Assembly (NCBI RefSeq): GCF_040529045.1
Contig: NZ_CP131914.1
Coordinates: forward strand, 1,100,501 to 1,164,500
Length of the DNA stretch: 64,000 bases
Direction of reading: 5' to 3'
Origin: Xanthomonas indica
GTDB lineage: Bacteria > Pseudomonadota > Gammaproteobacteria > Xanthomonadales > Xanthomonadaceae
A model generated the notes under the pieces. That model made no database searches. It was not told where the DNA came from and saw nothing but the letters and a program-made list of their open reading frames with translations. Positions 17,589 to 28,469 of the stretch are shown here, in pieces (within the stretch, counting starts at the first letter, position 1; every line of letters begins with the position of its first letter). The position numbers were made by a program, and so were the translations under genes.

Positions 17589-19879
17589 CGCGCCGCGCGC
17601 AGCAGGGCGTCCTCGACCACCGCCTGGCTCAGCACCGGCGGCAGCACCGTCGGCGGCGCGCCGGGGCCGTACACCACGTACAGCGGCACGCCCACCGCCT
17701 TGTGCTCGGCGAGGAAGGCGCTGATGCGCGGATCCTCGTTGGTCCAGTCGCCCTTCATGTACACCGCGTCCACCCGCTTGATGGTGTCGCGGAACGCGTC
17801 GCTGTCGAACACGTTGCGCTCGTTGGCCTTGCAGGTGACGCACCAGTCGGCGGTCATGTTGACGAACACCACGCGGTTGTCGGTGCGCAGGCGGTCGAGC
17901 ATCTGTGGCGAATAGGCCACGGTGTTGCGCTCGACGCTGGCGCTGGGCGGCGGCAGCCGGGTCACGCCCCAGGCCGGCAGCAGCGCCAGCAGCAGCAACA
18001 CGCTGGCCATGCGGGTGCCCAGCGCATGCCCGCGCCAGCGCGCGCGCTCGAACCACCACAGGCCCAGCGCCAGCAGGGTGGCGCCGATCAGCAGCAGCGC
18101 CACCGCGTCCACGCCGCGCTGCTTGCCCAGCACCCACAGCAGCCAGATCGCGCTCAGGTACATCGGGAACGCCAGCACCTGCTTGAGCGTCTCCATCCAG
18201 GCGCCCGGCTTGGGCAGGCGCTTGGCCAGCGACGGCACGAAGCCGATCAGCAGGAACGGCAGCGCCAGGCCCAGGCCCAGGGTCAGGAACACCAGCATCG
18301 CCATCGCCGGCGGCGCGGTCAGCGCATAGCCCAGCGCCGGGCCCATGAACGGGCCGATGCAGGCGCTGGACACCACGCAGGCCAGCACGCCGGTGAAGAA
18401 GTCGCCGACCGGGCCGCTGCGCGTGGACAGCGACTGGCCGACGCCACCGAGGTTGGCGCTGAGGGTGAACACGCCCGACAGGCTCAGCCCGACCACGAAC
18501 ATCAGGTACACCAGCACCGCGACGAAGCCCGGGCGCTGCAGCTGGAAGCCCCACAGCAGGCGCGCGGCCACGGCGATGCCGCCGACCACGGCGAAGGAGG
18601 CGAGCACACCCAGCGTGTACCACAGCGCATGGCTGCGGGCGCGGCCGCGGCTCTCGCCGCTCTGCGCCAGGCCCAGCACCTTCAGCGACAGGATCGGCAG
18701 CACGCACGGCAGCAGGTTCAGCAGCAGGCCGCCGCCGAGCGCCAGCAGCAGGATCCACAGCAGGTTCTGCGTGGCCGGCGGCGGTGCGGCGCTGCGCGCG
18801 GCGTTGTGCGCCGAGGCGTCCGGCGTCGCCGGCAGGGCGTCGGCGGCGGTGGCGGCGGCCGCGTCGTTGGCGTCGGCCTGGCGGCTGTCCAGCGGGGTCA
18901 CCAGCAGCGGGCTGACCTCGGCCTGGTCGGCCGGGGTGATGCTGCCCTTGGGCAGCGCCAGCTTCACCCGCCGGGTCATCGGCGGGTAGCAGATGCCGTC
19001 GGTCTGGCAGCCCTGGAAGGTCGCCACCAGGGTCGCTTCGGTGGCGTCGGCGCGCTGGCGCTGCAGCGGCACGGTGACCTCGGTCTGGTCGAAGTACACC
19101 ACCACCTTGCCGAAGTGCTCGTCCTGGTGCGAGCTGCCCTTGGGCCAGCGCGGCATGCCGGTGCGGATGCCGGGCGCGCCTTCCAGCGCCAGCGCGGTGC
19201 GGTCGCGGTACAGGTAGTAGCCGGGCGCCGGGGTGAAGCGCAGCAGCAGGGTATTGCCGTCGCCGACGATGGCTTCGAAGTGGAAGGCCTGGTCCGAGGG
19301 CAGGGGCAGGCCCTGCACCGCGCCGGCGCCGGCGCCGAACAGCGGCTTGGCGCCAGTGCTCGCGCCCAGGCCACTGCCCGGCAGCCCGCCCAGCGCGGCC
19401 GGCGCCGGCGTGGGATCGGCAGCGGCGGTGGCGGTGGCGGTGGCGGCCGGCAGGGTCACCTCGAGCAGGCGCTTCTGCGGCGGGTAGCACACGCCTGCAT
19501 CGGCGCAGCCCTGGTAGCGCACCTCGACCTGTACGCGGTCGGTGCCGGGGTCGGCGATGCCGCTCTGCACCGCGTTCAGCGCGTCGCGGTAGGTCTCCAC
19601 CTCGCCGAAGTACGGGTCGGTCTTCTTGTGGCCGGCCGGCAGCTGCAGGGTCGGGTTGGGCTTGAAGCCGCCGATCACCTTGACCGCGATGCGGTGCCGG
19701 TACAGGTAATAGCCCTTGGCGATGTCCCAGTGCAGTGCGATGCGGCCGCGTTCGGGCGCCTGCGCGCTGAGCGCGAAGGCCTGGTCCACCGGCAGCAAGT
19801 CCTTTTCGCTGATCGCCAGGGCGGGGAAGGCGGCCACGGCCAGCAGGCACAGGGCGGCGAGGCGGTGCAGCAGGGTCAT
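17585..19879 (-). CDS. dsbD: Thiol:disulfide interchange protein DsbD with two nDsbD domains
   Basis: 764 aa, longer than the E. coli protein. After a signal peptide come two tandem nDsbD-like immunoglobulin-fold domains, each with its own redox pair: Cys125/Cys131 (Gly-Cys-Ala-Asp-Ala-Gly-Val-Cys-Tyr-Pro-Pro) and Cys291/Cys297 (Gly-Cys-Gln-Thr-Asp-Gly-Ile-Cys-Tyr-Pro-Pro). An eight-helix membrane domain follows, with Leu-Leu-Pro-Cys-Val-Leu and Ser-Ala-Cys-Ile-Gly-Pro, then a C-terminal thioredoxin domain with Cys-Val-Thr-Cys. It passes electrons from cytoplasmic thioredoxin to periplasmic partners. The start at 19879 gives a good signal peptide four bases after the cutA stop; ATG 19909 would overlap cutA. 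Confidence 0.93.
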   Translation of the reverse strand: MTLLHRLAALCLLAVAAFPALAISEKDLLPVDQAFALSAQAPERGRIALHWDIAKGYYLYRHRIAVKVIGGFKPNPTLQLPAGHKKTDPYFGEVETYRDALNAVQSGIADPGTDRVQVEVRYQGCADAGVCYPPQKRLLEVTLPAATATATAAADPTPAPAALGGLPGSGLGASTGAKPLFGAGAGAVQGLPLPSDQAFHFEAIVGDGNTLLLRFTPAPGYYLYRDRTALALEGAPGIRTGMPRWPKGSSHQDEHFGKVVVYFDQTEVTVPLQRQRADATEATLVATFQGCQTDGICYPPMTRRVKLALPKGSITPADQAEVSPLLVTPLDSRQADANDAAAATAADALPATPDASAHNAARSAAPPPATQNLLWILLLALGGGLLLNLLPCVLPILSLKVLGLAQSGESRGRARSHALWYTLGVLASFAVVGGIAVAARLLWGFQLQRPGFVAVLVYLMFVVGLSLSGVFTLSANLGGVGQSLSTRSGPVGDFFTGVLACVVSSACIGPFMGPALGYALTAPPAMAMLVFLTLGLGLALPFLLIGFVPSLAKRLPKPGAWMETLKQVLAFPMYLSAIWLLWVLGKQRGVDAVALLLIGATLLALGLWWFERARWRGHALGTRMASVLLLLALLPAWGVTRLPPPSASVERNTVAYSPQMLDRLRTDNRVVFVNMTADWCVTCKANERNVFDSDAFRDTIKRVDAVYMKGDWTNEDPRISAFLAEHKAVGVPLYVVYGPGAPPTVLPPVLSQAVVEDALLRAAR

Positions 19880-19883
19880 CGGC

Positions 19884-20216
19884 TTACGGTTCCTCACGGG
19901 TTTCGGCATGCACCCACTGCAGGTAGGCCAGCAGGCCGCCGGCGACCTCGAGTTCGACCAGTTCGGGGACCTCGTAGGGGTGCAACGCGCACAGCCGCTG
20001 CCGCAGGGCAGGCAGGCGGTCGGCGGCGGTCTTGATCAGCAGCAGCACTTCCTCGCCCTGTTCCACCGCGCCTTGCCAGCGGTAGGTGGACTGCACGCCG
20101 GGCAGGCGGCTGACGCAGGCGGCCAGGCGCTCGTCGACCAGCGCCTGGGCGACCCGCGCGGCGCTGGCCGCATCGGGGCAGGTGCTGAGCAGCAAGCGGA
20201 GGGCGGGCGCGGACAT
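19884..20216 (-). CDS. cutA: Divalent cation tolerance protein CutA
   Basis: 110 aa, family-typical length. CutA1 hallmarks are present: Thr-Cys-Pro-Asp near the start, Leu-Ala-Ala-Cys-Val, Tyr-Arg-Trp-Gln-Gly, Leu-Leu-Ile-Lys-Thr and the C-terminal His-Pro-Tyr-Glu-Val-Pro-Glu. CutA forms a trimer related to PII proteins. It is genetically linked to copper and divalent-metal tolerance, partly through the neighbouring dsbD in many genomes. First gene of cutA-dsbD-tlpA, with a four-base gap to dsbD. Confidence 0.95.
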   Translation of the reverse strand: MSAPALRLLLSTCPDAASAARVAQALVDERLAACVSRLPGVQSTYRWQGAVEQGEEVLLLIKTAADRLPALRQRLCALHPYEVPELVELEVAGGLLAYLQWVHAETREEP

Positions 20217-20283
20217 GCGGCCGACAGTATAGGGATGCCGGCCCCGCTTTGGCGGCGCCCGTGGGGAAAGCCGGCGCCGCTCT

Positions 20284-20307
20284 GAATCCCGAATCCCGAA
20301 TCCCGGG
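20284..20307. repeat. Short GAATCCC repeat
   Basis: Three consecutive GAATCCC heptamers ending in GGG, between the start of cutA and the end of the endonuclease gene. It is a short member of the ATTCCC family. Confidence 0.8.
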
Positions 20308-20373
20308 CTTTTCAGCAGCCGAATGGCTGATCATCCCCGCCCGCTGCAAATGCAGCGGGCGAGGCATCACGCC

Positions 20374-22149
20374 TCAGTTGACCAACTGGCAACTGGCGGG
20401 CTTGGCGGAAGTGAACAGCGACGAGGTCGCCCACTCGGGGTGGTCGATGAACGGGTTGCGGTTGCCCTGGAAGCTGTAGATCACCTCGTTGCGGGCGCGC
20501 TCGGCGTCGTCCGGCGGGTCCTGCTGGCTCCACGCGATCAGGGTCGACAGCAGGCCCATGTAGGCCGGCGAGGACGAGGTCTTGACGATCTTGCTGCGGT
20601 CGTCGGTCAGCTCCAGGTCCGGCTCGGACTGCCCGGTCTTGGCGTCGACCCCGCCTTCATAGCGGATCGCCATGTACATCACCGCACGCGCCATGTCGCC
20701 CTTGCGGTGGTCCCACACCTCGAAGGTGCCGCTGTTGCCGTCCGGGGTGCGCACCCAGTTGGAATTGCCCGGGTAGCGGCCGCTGCCGCCGCCGAAGCCG
20801 GCGTTGGCCTCGGTGGCACGCTCGCCGCAGTTGCTGTCGCACTTGGCGTAGGGCTTGTTGCCGCGGTCGGCGTTCCAGGTGGCGTCGGTCAGGTACAGCA
20901 TGTGGGTGTCGGTGTACGGCGCGTAGGGCAGGCCCTTGTCGCCGGTGGAGGTGCCGAAGCCCAGCGAGTTCGGCCAGCTGTGCTCGCGGTTGTACTTCAG
21001 GCCGCTGCCGCTGCCGGCACGGTCGGTGCCCTTGGCGTAGCTGCGGTTGCGGTAGGCGTCGAGGACGCGCTGGCTGTTGTTCGGATCCTCGTCGGCGATC
21101 TCCAGGATGGCCCAGGTATCGGTGCCGGAGCTGCTGCTGTACGGGTAGACGGTGTGGCCCTTGATCGTCTCGTGCAGCGAGCAGCGCAGCTGGCTGGGGC
21201 TGGAGGTGTTGACTTGCGAATAGTAGGTGCCGGCGCCGCTGCCGCCGCCGCCGGAACCGTTGGCGACGTTGAAGGCGACGCTGCGGTCCTGCGCCGGATG
21301 CGCGCCGTCGGCATCGCTCACGCGTGCGGCGACGATGCTCAGGGTGCAGCTCTCGCCGGCCTTCAGTGCGGTGTTGGTGGACAGGGCGAACTGGGTGCCG
21401 CTGCTGGGGTAGGTCAGCGCCACGCTGCCGGACTGCTGGCAACTCAGGCCGAACGCGCCGCTGGCCAGGCTCACCGCCTCGCTGAAGGTCACCGCCAGGT
21501 CGCCGGCGGCGGGGAAGTCGGTGGCGCCCTGGGTCGGGGTGGTGGCGGTCACGGTCGGCGCGGCATTGCTGCTGCCGCCGGCGAAGGTCTGGCCGTTGTT
21601 GCAGGCGCCGAAGGTGCTGGTGGCGCTCTCGCTCCAGCTGAAATCGGCCGCGGCGCTGCCGTTGCCGCGCAGCTGCAGCGAGGTGCCGGCCGGGGTGCTG
21701 TTGCTCTCGCTGACCGGCAGGTTCTGGCTGGTCATGCCCGCGGCGGGGCCGCCGCCGCCGGTGATGCTGCCCTCGTAGCTGAGGAACTGCACCACCTTGC
21801 CGTTGCCGTCGACCAGCGCCAGGCCATCGTTGGGCCCGTTCTGGATGCCGTTGCTGGCATAGCTGACCGTGGCGATGCGCACCTGCCCGCCGCAGCTGAC
21901 CAGGTTGCCGGCCGGCACCGCGCTGTTGGCGTAGGCGGTGGCCGAGCTCGGGTTGCTGCCGTTGTACAGATAGACGCGGTAGCCGCTCAGGCTCTCCCCG
22001 GCGGTGGCGACGATCTCCACGCCTTCGCCGGTGTCGCCGGCGGCGGTGGCATCGTCATAATGCAATTCATTGATGAATACGGCGGCCTGGGCCGGCCCGG
22101 CAAGGGCGAGCAGGCAGGCCAGCGGCAGCGCAACGGCGGATGGCTTCAT
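20374..22149 (-). CDS. Secreted endonuclease I with lamin-tail and Ig-like domains
   Basis: 591 aa with a clear signal peptide ending Ala-Gln-Ala. Domain order: a lamin-tail-like domain (about 25-165, beginning Val-Phe-Ile-Asn-Glu-Leu-His-Tyr-Asp), a Big_5/SbsA Ig-like domain (about 190-300, with Pro-Thr-Gln-Gly-Ala-Thr-Asp), a Gly/Ser linker, then an EndA/NucM endonuclease I domain with the metal-His motif Asn-Arg-Glu-His-Ser-Trp-Pro-Asn. It is predicted to be an extracellular nonspecific DNase used for nutrient scavenging or biofilm turnover. ATG 22149 has GGAG six bases upstream; an upstream TTG lacks spacing. It is divergent from groES. Confidence 0.9.
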   Translation of the reverse strand: MKPSAVALPLACLLALAGPAQAAVFINELHYDDATAAGDTGEGVEIVATAGESLSGYRVYLYNGSNPSSATAYANSAVPAGNLVSCGGQVRIATVSYASNGIQNGPNDGLALVDGNGKVVQFLSYEGSITGGGGPAAGMTSQNLPVSESNSTPAGTSLQLRGNGSAAADFSWSESATSTFGACNNGQTFAGGSSNAAPTVTATTPTQGATDFPAAGDLAVTFSEAVSLASGAFGLSCQQSGSVALTYPSSGTQFALSTNTALKAGESCTLSIVAARVSDADGAHPAQDRSVAFNVANGSGGGGSGAGTYYSQVNTSSPSQLRCSLHETIKGHTVYPYSSSSGTDTWAILEIADEDPNNSQRVLDAYRNRSYAKGTDRAGSGSGLKYNREHSWPNSLGFGTSTGDKGLPYAPYTDTHMLYLTDATWNADRGNKPYAKCDSNCGERATEANAGFGGGSGRYPGNSNWVRTPDGNSGTFEVWDHRKGDMARAVMYMAIRYEGGVDAKTGQSEPDLELTDDRSKIVKTSSSPAYMGLLSTLIAWSQQDPPDDAERARNEVIYSFQGNRNPFIDHPEWATSSLFTSAKPASCQLVN

Positions 22150-22284
22150 CGACAACTCCTTTTGGTGACGGATCCCCCCCTGGGTCCGGGCTCAGCCTAG
22201 CCTGCCTCTGTGACACTGTGACGGGATTCGGTCACTGCTTGGCACGCAAGGCACGTCTTCGGCAAAAATTTTTTGCCCGCAGCC

Positions 22285-22314
22285 CTTGAAAGCGCCGGCC
22301 ACGGCACTACATCA
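22285..22314 (+). promoter_or_regulatory. Possible sigma-32 promoter of groES
   Basis: CTTGAAA at 22285-22291 is a perfect sigma-32 -35 box. A weak CACTACAT-like -10 follows about 13 bases later. The position, 115-145 bases upstream of groES, and the heat-shock genes behind it support the call; the -10 is poor. Confidence 0.45.
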
Positions 22315-22353
22315 GGCGCATCCCGGCGCTACCGGGTTTTTTCGCGAGCGTTG

Positions 22354-22380
22354 CTGGCAGTCGTCATGGGCGAGTGCTAA
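22354..22380 (+). promoter_or_regulatory. Imperfect CIRCE operator (HrcA site) of groES
   Basis: The right half GAGTGCTAA (22372-22380) is perfect. The left half CTGGCAGTC at the exact nine-base spacing matches TTAGCACTC at six of nine positions. CIRCE binds HrcA, so the operon may be under both HrcA and sigma-32 control, as reported for xanthomonads. Confidence 0.6.
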
Positions 22381-22429
22381 CATCGCCGGCCTTTCCTAGA
22401 CCAATCAATCACTTAAGAGGTCTCTCTCA

Positions 22430-22717
22430 ATGAGCATCAAGCCGCTTCACGACCGCGTCGTAGTCAAGCCGATCGAAGCCGACGAAATCTCCGCCGGCGG
22501 CATCGTGATCCCGGATTCGGCCAAGGAAAAGTCCACCAAGGGCGAAGTCGTGGCCGTCGGCGCCGGCAAGCCGCTGGACAACGGCAGCGTGCGCGCCCCG
22601 GCGCTCAAGGTCGGCGACAAGGTCATCTACGGCCAGTACGCCGGTTCCAGCTACAAGGCCGAAGGCGTCGAGTACAAGGTGCTGCGCGAAGACGACGTGC
22701 TGGCGATCGTCGGCTAA
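22430..22717 (+). CDS. groES: Co-chaperonin GroES
   Basis: 95 aa, standard GroES length. The start [13 protein letters not shown], the mobile-loop region Gly-Gly-Ile-Val-Ile-Pro and the C-terminal Glu-Asp-Asp-Val-Leu-Ala-Ile are all conserved. It forms the heptameric lid of the GroEL folding chamber. AAGAGG precedes the ATG. Upstream lie a CTTGAAA box and an imperfect CIRCE; downstream the gap to groEL is 147 bases and is occupied by an inverted-repeat element. Confidence 0.99.
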   Translation: MSIKPLHDRVVVKPIEADEISAGGIVIPDSAKEKSTKGEVVAVGAGKPLDNGSVRAPALKVGDKVIYGQYAGSSYKAEGVEYKVLREDDVLAIVG

Positions 22718-22732
22718 CAGCGCCGCCGATCG

Positions 22733-22852
22733 CGGGAATCGGGAATGGTGAATCGGGAATCGGTCAGGCGCCTTCTTCGCCCGCGATTTCCTTCTCGTCC
22801 CGACCGCCCGCTCTTGATCTGCCTATTCCCTGTTCTCCATTCCCTATTCCCG
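22733..22852. repeat. Inverted GGGAAT repeat element between groES and groEL
   Basis: The left arm (22733-22762, CGGGAATCGGGAATGG and onward) and the right arm (22822-22852, the same sequence inverted with about five mismatches in 31) enclose about 60 bases of spacer. It can form a long hairpin in the groESL transcript. It has the same arms as the cassette in the acc operon but carries no gene. Confidence 0.8.
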
Positions 22853-22858
22853 AGGTAA

Positions 22859-24511
<1,653 letters not shown>

Positions 24512-24551
24512 TCCAGCCGGTTTCGGCCGACCTGTTCCACGCAATCGAAAG

Positions 24552-24582
24552 GAGCCCCGCAGCGATGCGGGGCTCTTTTTTT
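24552..24582 (+). terminator. Rho-independent terminator after groEL
   Basis: AGCCCCGC and GCGGGGCT pair as a GC-rich stem around the loop AGCGAT, followed by seven T residues. Confidence 0.93.
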
Positions 24583-25428
24583 GTGCGCGCGCCGGTGGCG
24601 GCCGCACCGCGTGACGGTCATCGCGATGGCATGCCGATGCGCTCGCCCGCGGGTTCGCGCGCCTGGGGCAACGCCGCGGCGCATCCGCTTGCCGTGACGC
24701 CGCAGAACCTGCTTGGCGAGCGTGTGTAGCGCACTTCGGAAAAGACGAGGGAACCATGTGGTAGGAGCGGCTTCAGCCGCGACGAAGCGTTACCGGCATT
24801 GCCCGTCGCGGCTGAAGCCGCTCCTGCGAGGGCAACGGCGTGTCTCGCCGAGCTGCGGAAAGCGGCGAAGCGCATTCTGGAAGCTGCCTGCGCCGGGCTT
24901 GTGCGATCTTCCGACCGAGGTGCGGCACAGGCGCTGCAGGCGGCAGTGCCACGACAGGCGGGATGAGAATGCAGGCGTCCCGCCATGCGCCCAAACACCG
25001 CGAGACGCTGCGCGCCGGACCCTCACCCCAACCCCTCTCCCAACGGGAGAGGGGCACGCGATCGCGATGCGCGTGCAGCCCATCGTTGCCCAGCAGCGTC
25101 TCCGCCAGCGTTGCGGCTGGCACTGCCTGCGATCGCGATGCGGCGGGAATCGGCGCGCTGCGCGGCGAATCGCGCACAACACGCAATCGTCTACACGCGT
25201 GGTGCGGCCGCGTGTTGACAGCGTTTTCAGCGCCATGCAGGTTAGGGCGTACGGGCGTCCAGGGGGATCTGCATGCCCGCATGTTCGTCTTCTTCTGTGC
25301 GCCGCGGCCGGCGCAGGGTGGCGCGTGCCCGCGGCATGCGTGGCACGGCCATGGGCGCGGCGCAGCGAAGAGGACGCCGCAGCTCGTGTTCGCACGGCGC
25401 TGCTTCCATCCGCCGCCGGGGACATCGC
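24583..25428. other. Gene-free gap with REP and CCCTCACC repeats
   Basis: The 845 bases between groEL and the TonB receptor hold a paired GTAG REP (24761-24827) and one CCTCACCCCAACCCCTCTCC repeat (25021-25054). Long frames here are GC-driven shadows without ribosome-binding sites or recognisable domains. No RNA gene is seen. Confidence 0.6.
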
Positions 25429-28317
25429 ATGCCACTTCGCTCATCCACCACGCTTGCGTTCGGCATCGTGCTGGCGCTGTACGGCGCCGCCGAGGCGCGC
25501 GCGCAGGACGCCGACACCGCCGCGCCCAAGGCCGCCGCTACCGACCTGGGCCAGGTCGTGGTGACCGGCTCGCGGATCAAGCGCTCGGAAGTGGAGGGCG
25601 CCGAGCCGGTGTTGACGATCAGCGCGCAGCAGATCCAGCAGGAAGGTTTCCTCACCGTCTACGACGTGCTCAGCACGCTCAACCAGCAGGGCAGCGTCGA
25701 GGCCGACACCAAGTACGGCTCGCACACGCCCAACGCTTCGCCGGTGAGCCTGCGCGACCTCGGCCCCGGGCGCACGCTGCTGCTGGTCAACGGCCACCGC
25801 GTCGCCGACTACCCGCAGCCCTACGCCGGCGAGAGCAACTTCGCCAACTACGCCAACATTCCCTCCGCCGCGGTGGAGCGCATCGAGATCCTCACCGGCG
25901 GCGCCTCGGCGATCTACGGCTCGGACGCGGTCGCCGGCGTCATCAACGTGATCCTCAAGCAGGGCTACGAAGGCAACCAGGTGCGCCTGCGCGGCGGCAC
26001 CGCCACCGCCGGCGGGCGCGACGTGGTCGACCTGTCCTGGGTCGGCGGCCGCAGCGGCGGCAAGTGGAACCTGACCTACGCGCTGCAGTGGACCCGGCGC
26101 GATCCGCTCTCGGTCGGCGAGCGGCCGAAGATGGACGACCAGGACGACGAGTCCTACAGCAACTGGACCGCGCAGGCGCGCAAGTACGGCTTCAATCCGT
26201 TCACCGGCCTGAGCCTGGTCGACGCCGGCGACAACACGCGCCTGGCGCCGCCCAGCGGTACCTGCGCACGCTTCGGCGGCCAGTTCATCGACGCGCAGCG
26301 GCTGAGCTACGACTACAACAGCGACACCGTGCGCAACCTCGGCGGCTACTGCGGCATGGCCCACGACTACGCCGACTGGCTGGCCGCCAGCGGCGGCGAC
26401 AGCGGCTCGGCCTATCTGTACGGCACCTTCGACTTCGACAACGGCGTGCAGGCCTGGAGCACGCTGTCCACGACCAAGAGCCTCGGCTACTGGACCTACG
26501 ATCCGCCCTACGTCTATCTCGGCCCGTTCCACGACACCGGCAGCGACCGCGACCTGTATGCGATCCGCCAGCTGACCCGCTTCGAGTCCGGCGGCTGGAA
26601 GAACCTGGCCAACACCACCAAGGAACTGTCCTGGGACCTGAGCGCCGGCCTCAAGGGCCGCCTTGCCGATCGCTTCGACTGGGAAGTGGCGGTGGGCCGC
26701 GCGCGCTACACCGTCGACGAATACGTGCGTACCGTGGACACGCAGAAGGCCACCGCCTACTTCCTCGGCCCGCAGCTGGGCAGCACCGCCGACGGCACGC
26801 CGATCTACGATCTCAACGAGGAACGTTGGTACCAGCCGCTGACCGGCGCGCAGTACGACGACCTGGCGGTGAAGGCACACAACCGCGCCGATTCCTGGGT
26901 CAACCAGGCCAGCGCCAACATCACCGGCGAGCTGCTGCAGGGCTGGGCCGGGCCGATCAAGTTCGCCGCCGTCGGCGAAGTGGCCAAGCAGGGCTACCGG
27001 CTGGCGCCGGACCCGTGCGCCAACACCTGCTATCCGCTGGACGTGGTCGACTACGGCGGCGGCGAGCGCCTGCGCTATTCCGGCGGCATCGAGTTCGACG
27101 TGCCGCTGCTGTCCAAGCTCAACGCCAGCCTGGCCGCGCGCCACGACCGCTACGGCGACTACCGCGCCTACGGCAGCGACCTGGGCGCGGCGATCGGCAC
27201 CCAGCGCGACACCACTTGGAGCGCCGGCCTGGAGTGGCGGCCGCTGAGCACGCTGCTGCTGCGCGGCAGTGTCGCCACCAGCTTCCGCGCCCCGGACATG
27301 CACTACGTGCTCGGCGAACCCAGCTCCACCCAGCAGACCGTGATCGACCAGTACCGCTGCATCCAGAAGGGCTACTACCTCACCGGCGGCTGCAGCGCCG
27401 AGAACAGCGACGTGTTCTACCTGATGCAGGTCAACCGCCGCGGCACGCCCGACCTGGAATCGGAGCACGGCCGCTCGGTCACCGCCGGCTTCGTCTGGGA
27501 CATCGCCGAGGGCCTGTCGTTGACCGCGGATTACTACCGGATCCGGCTGCAGGACATGATCAAGGACCTCAACCGCGACGAGGTGCTCAGCGCCGAAGCC
27601 GGCTGCCGCACCGGCCTGACCACCGCCGGCGGCGTGTGGGTCAATCCCGGTGGCGCCGAGTACTGCGCGCGCATCCTCTCGCGCGTCGCGCGCGATGCCG
27701 CCGGCCGCGTCACCGGCATCGAGCAGGGGCCGATCAACATCGCGCAGATGCACGTGTCCGGCGTCGACGCCTCGCTGAAGTACCGCCTCAACACCGCGCG
27801 CTGGGGCAACTTCAGTTTCGCCCTGGATTACAACAACCTGATCGGCTACCACGAGCAGACCTACCGCACCGACGACGACAAGAACCTGCGCGACCAGAAG
27901 ATCCGCAGCAAGCTGCGCGGCAGCGTGCATTGGGAGAACGGCGGCCCGCTGGACCTGACCGTGTACGCCAAGCGCTTCGGCTCCACCCAGGCGGTGAACT
28001 GGGGCACCTGCACCCGCTTCGACGACGGCTACCAGCCCAGTCCCTCCGACGCCTGCCGCGTCACCGACAGCGGCAACCGCCACTTCGGCGAGAGCACCAC
28101 CCGCTATTTCGGCCGCGTCGGCCCGGCGCTGTACTGGAACCTCACCGCCGGCTACCGCATCGCCCCGAAGATGAAGGTCAACCTGTACATCAACAACGTG
28201 CTCAATACCGTCGGCTACGACAACAAGGAGCGCTACTACGGCTACCAGTTCTACAACACCACCCTGTACGACGCGATCGGCCGCGAGGTGGCGGCGGAGT
28301 ATGTGCTGGATTTCTGA
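25429..28317 (+). CDS. TonB-dependent outer-membrane receptor
   Basis: 962 aa. A signal peptide of about 27 residues ends Ala-Arg-Ala-Gln. A plug domain follows, beginning Leu-Gly-Gln-Val-Val-Val-Thr-Gly-Ser-Arg-Ile with Asn-Gly-His-Arg-Val and Gly-Gly-Ala-Ser-Ala-Ile-Tyr-Gly-Ser-Asp-Ala-Val-Ala-Gly-Val-Ile-Asn. The rest is a large beta-barrel ending in aromatic Phe (Tyr-Val-Leu-Asp-Phe). It resembles the large receptors xanthomonads use for plant or nutrient compounds; no substrate can be assigned and no transporter or enzyme partner is adjacent. ATG 25429 has GGGGA upstream and starts the signal peptide; the longer frame to 25273 is unlikely. Confidence 0.93.
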   Translation: MPLRSSTTLAFGIVLALYGAAEARAQDADTAAPKAAATDLGQVVVTGSRIKRSEVEGAEPVLTISAQQIQQEGFLTVYDVLSTLNQQGSVEADTKYGSHTPNASPVSLRDLGPGRTLLLVNGHRVADYPQPYAGESNFANYANIPSAAVERIEILTGGASAIYGSDAVAGVINVILKQGYEGNQVRLRGGTATAGGRDVVDLSWVGGRSGGKWNLTYALQWTRRDPLSVGERPKMDDQDDESYSNWTAQARKYGFNPFTGLSLVDAGDNTRLAPPSGTCARFGGQFIDAQRLSYDYNSDTVRNLGGYCGMAHDYADWLAASGGDSGSAYLYGTFDFDNGVQAWSTLSTTKSLGYWTYDPPYVYLGPFHDTGSDRDLYAIRQLTRFESGGWKNLANTTKELSWDLSAGLKGRLADRFDWEVAVGRARYTVDEYVRTVDTQKATAYFLGPQLGSTADGTPIYDLNEERWYQPLTGAQYDDLAVKAHNRADSWVNQASANITGELLQGWAGPIKFAAVGEVAKQGYRLAPDPCANTCYPLDVVDYGGGERLRYSGGIEFDVPLLSKLNASLAARHDRYGDYRAYGSDLGAAIGTQRDTTWSAGLEWRPLSTLLLRGSVATSFRAPDMHYVLGEPSSTQQTVIDQYRCIQKGYYLTGGCSAENSDVFYLMQVNRRGTPDLESEHGRSVTAGFVWDIAEGLSLTADYYRIRLQDMIKDLNRDEVLSAEAGCRTGLTTAGGVWVNPGGAEYCARILSRVARDAAGRVTGIEQGPINIAQMHVSGVDASLKYRLNTARWGNFSFALDYNNLIGYHEQTYRTDDDKNLRDQKIRSKLRGSVHWENGGPLDLTVYAKRFGSTQAVNWGTCTRFDDGYQPSPSDACRVTDSGNRHFGESTTRYFGRVGPALYWNLTAGYRIAPKMKVNLYINNVLNTVGYDNKERYYGYQFYNTTLYDAIGREVAAEYVLDF

Positions 28318-28321
28318 GGGG

Positions 28322-28408
28322 CGGGGAATGGGGAGTCGGGAATAGGGAATCGAGAGCGGGCGACGGTGCTGCTTTTCCGATTCCCCATTCCCGGTTCCCC
28401 TTTCCCGG
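28322..28408. repeat. Inverted GGGAAT repeat element after TonB receptor
   Basis: The left arm GGGGAATGGGGAGTCGGGAA (28323-28342) and the right arm GATTCCCCATTCCCGG face each other around about 25 bases. It is probably a hairpin at the end of the receptor transcript and belongs to the same family as the groES-groEL element. Confidence 0.75.
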
Positions 28409-28469
28409 CTCCACAAGTTGCTGATGCAACTGTGGCGCCGCCGCAAACCCTGTGTTATCACTACGTCCC

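Noticed and set aside
16998..19850. A 950-codon minus-strand frame spanning most of dsbD
   Set aside because: Only its last 196 codons (TlpA-like) are coding; the rest is a low-complexity GC-driven frame antiparallel or offset to dsbD, which has clear domains.
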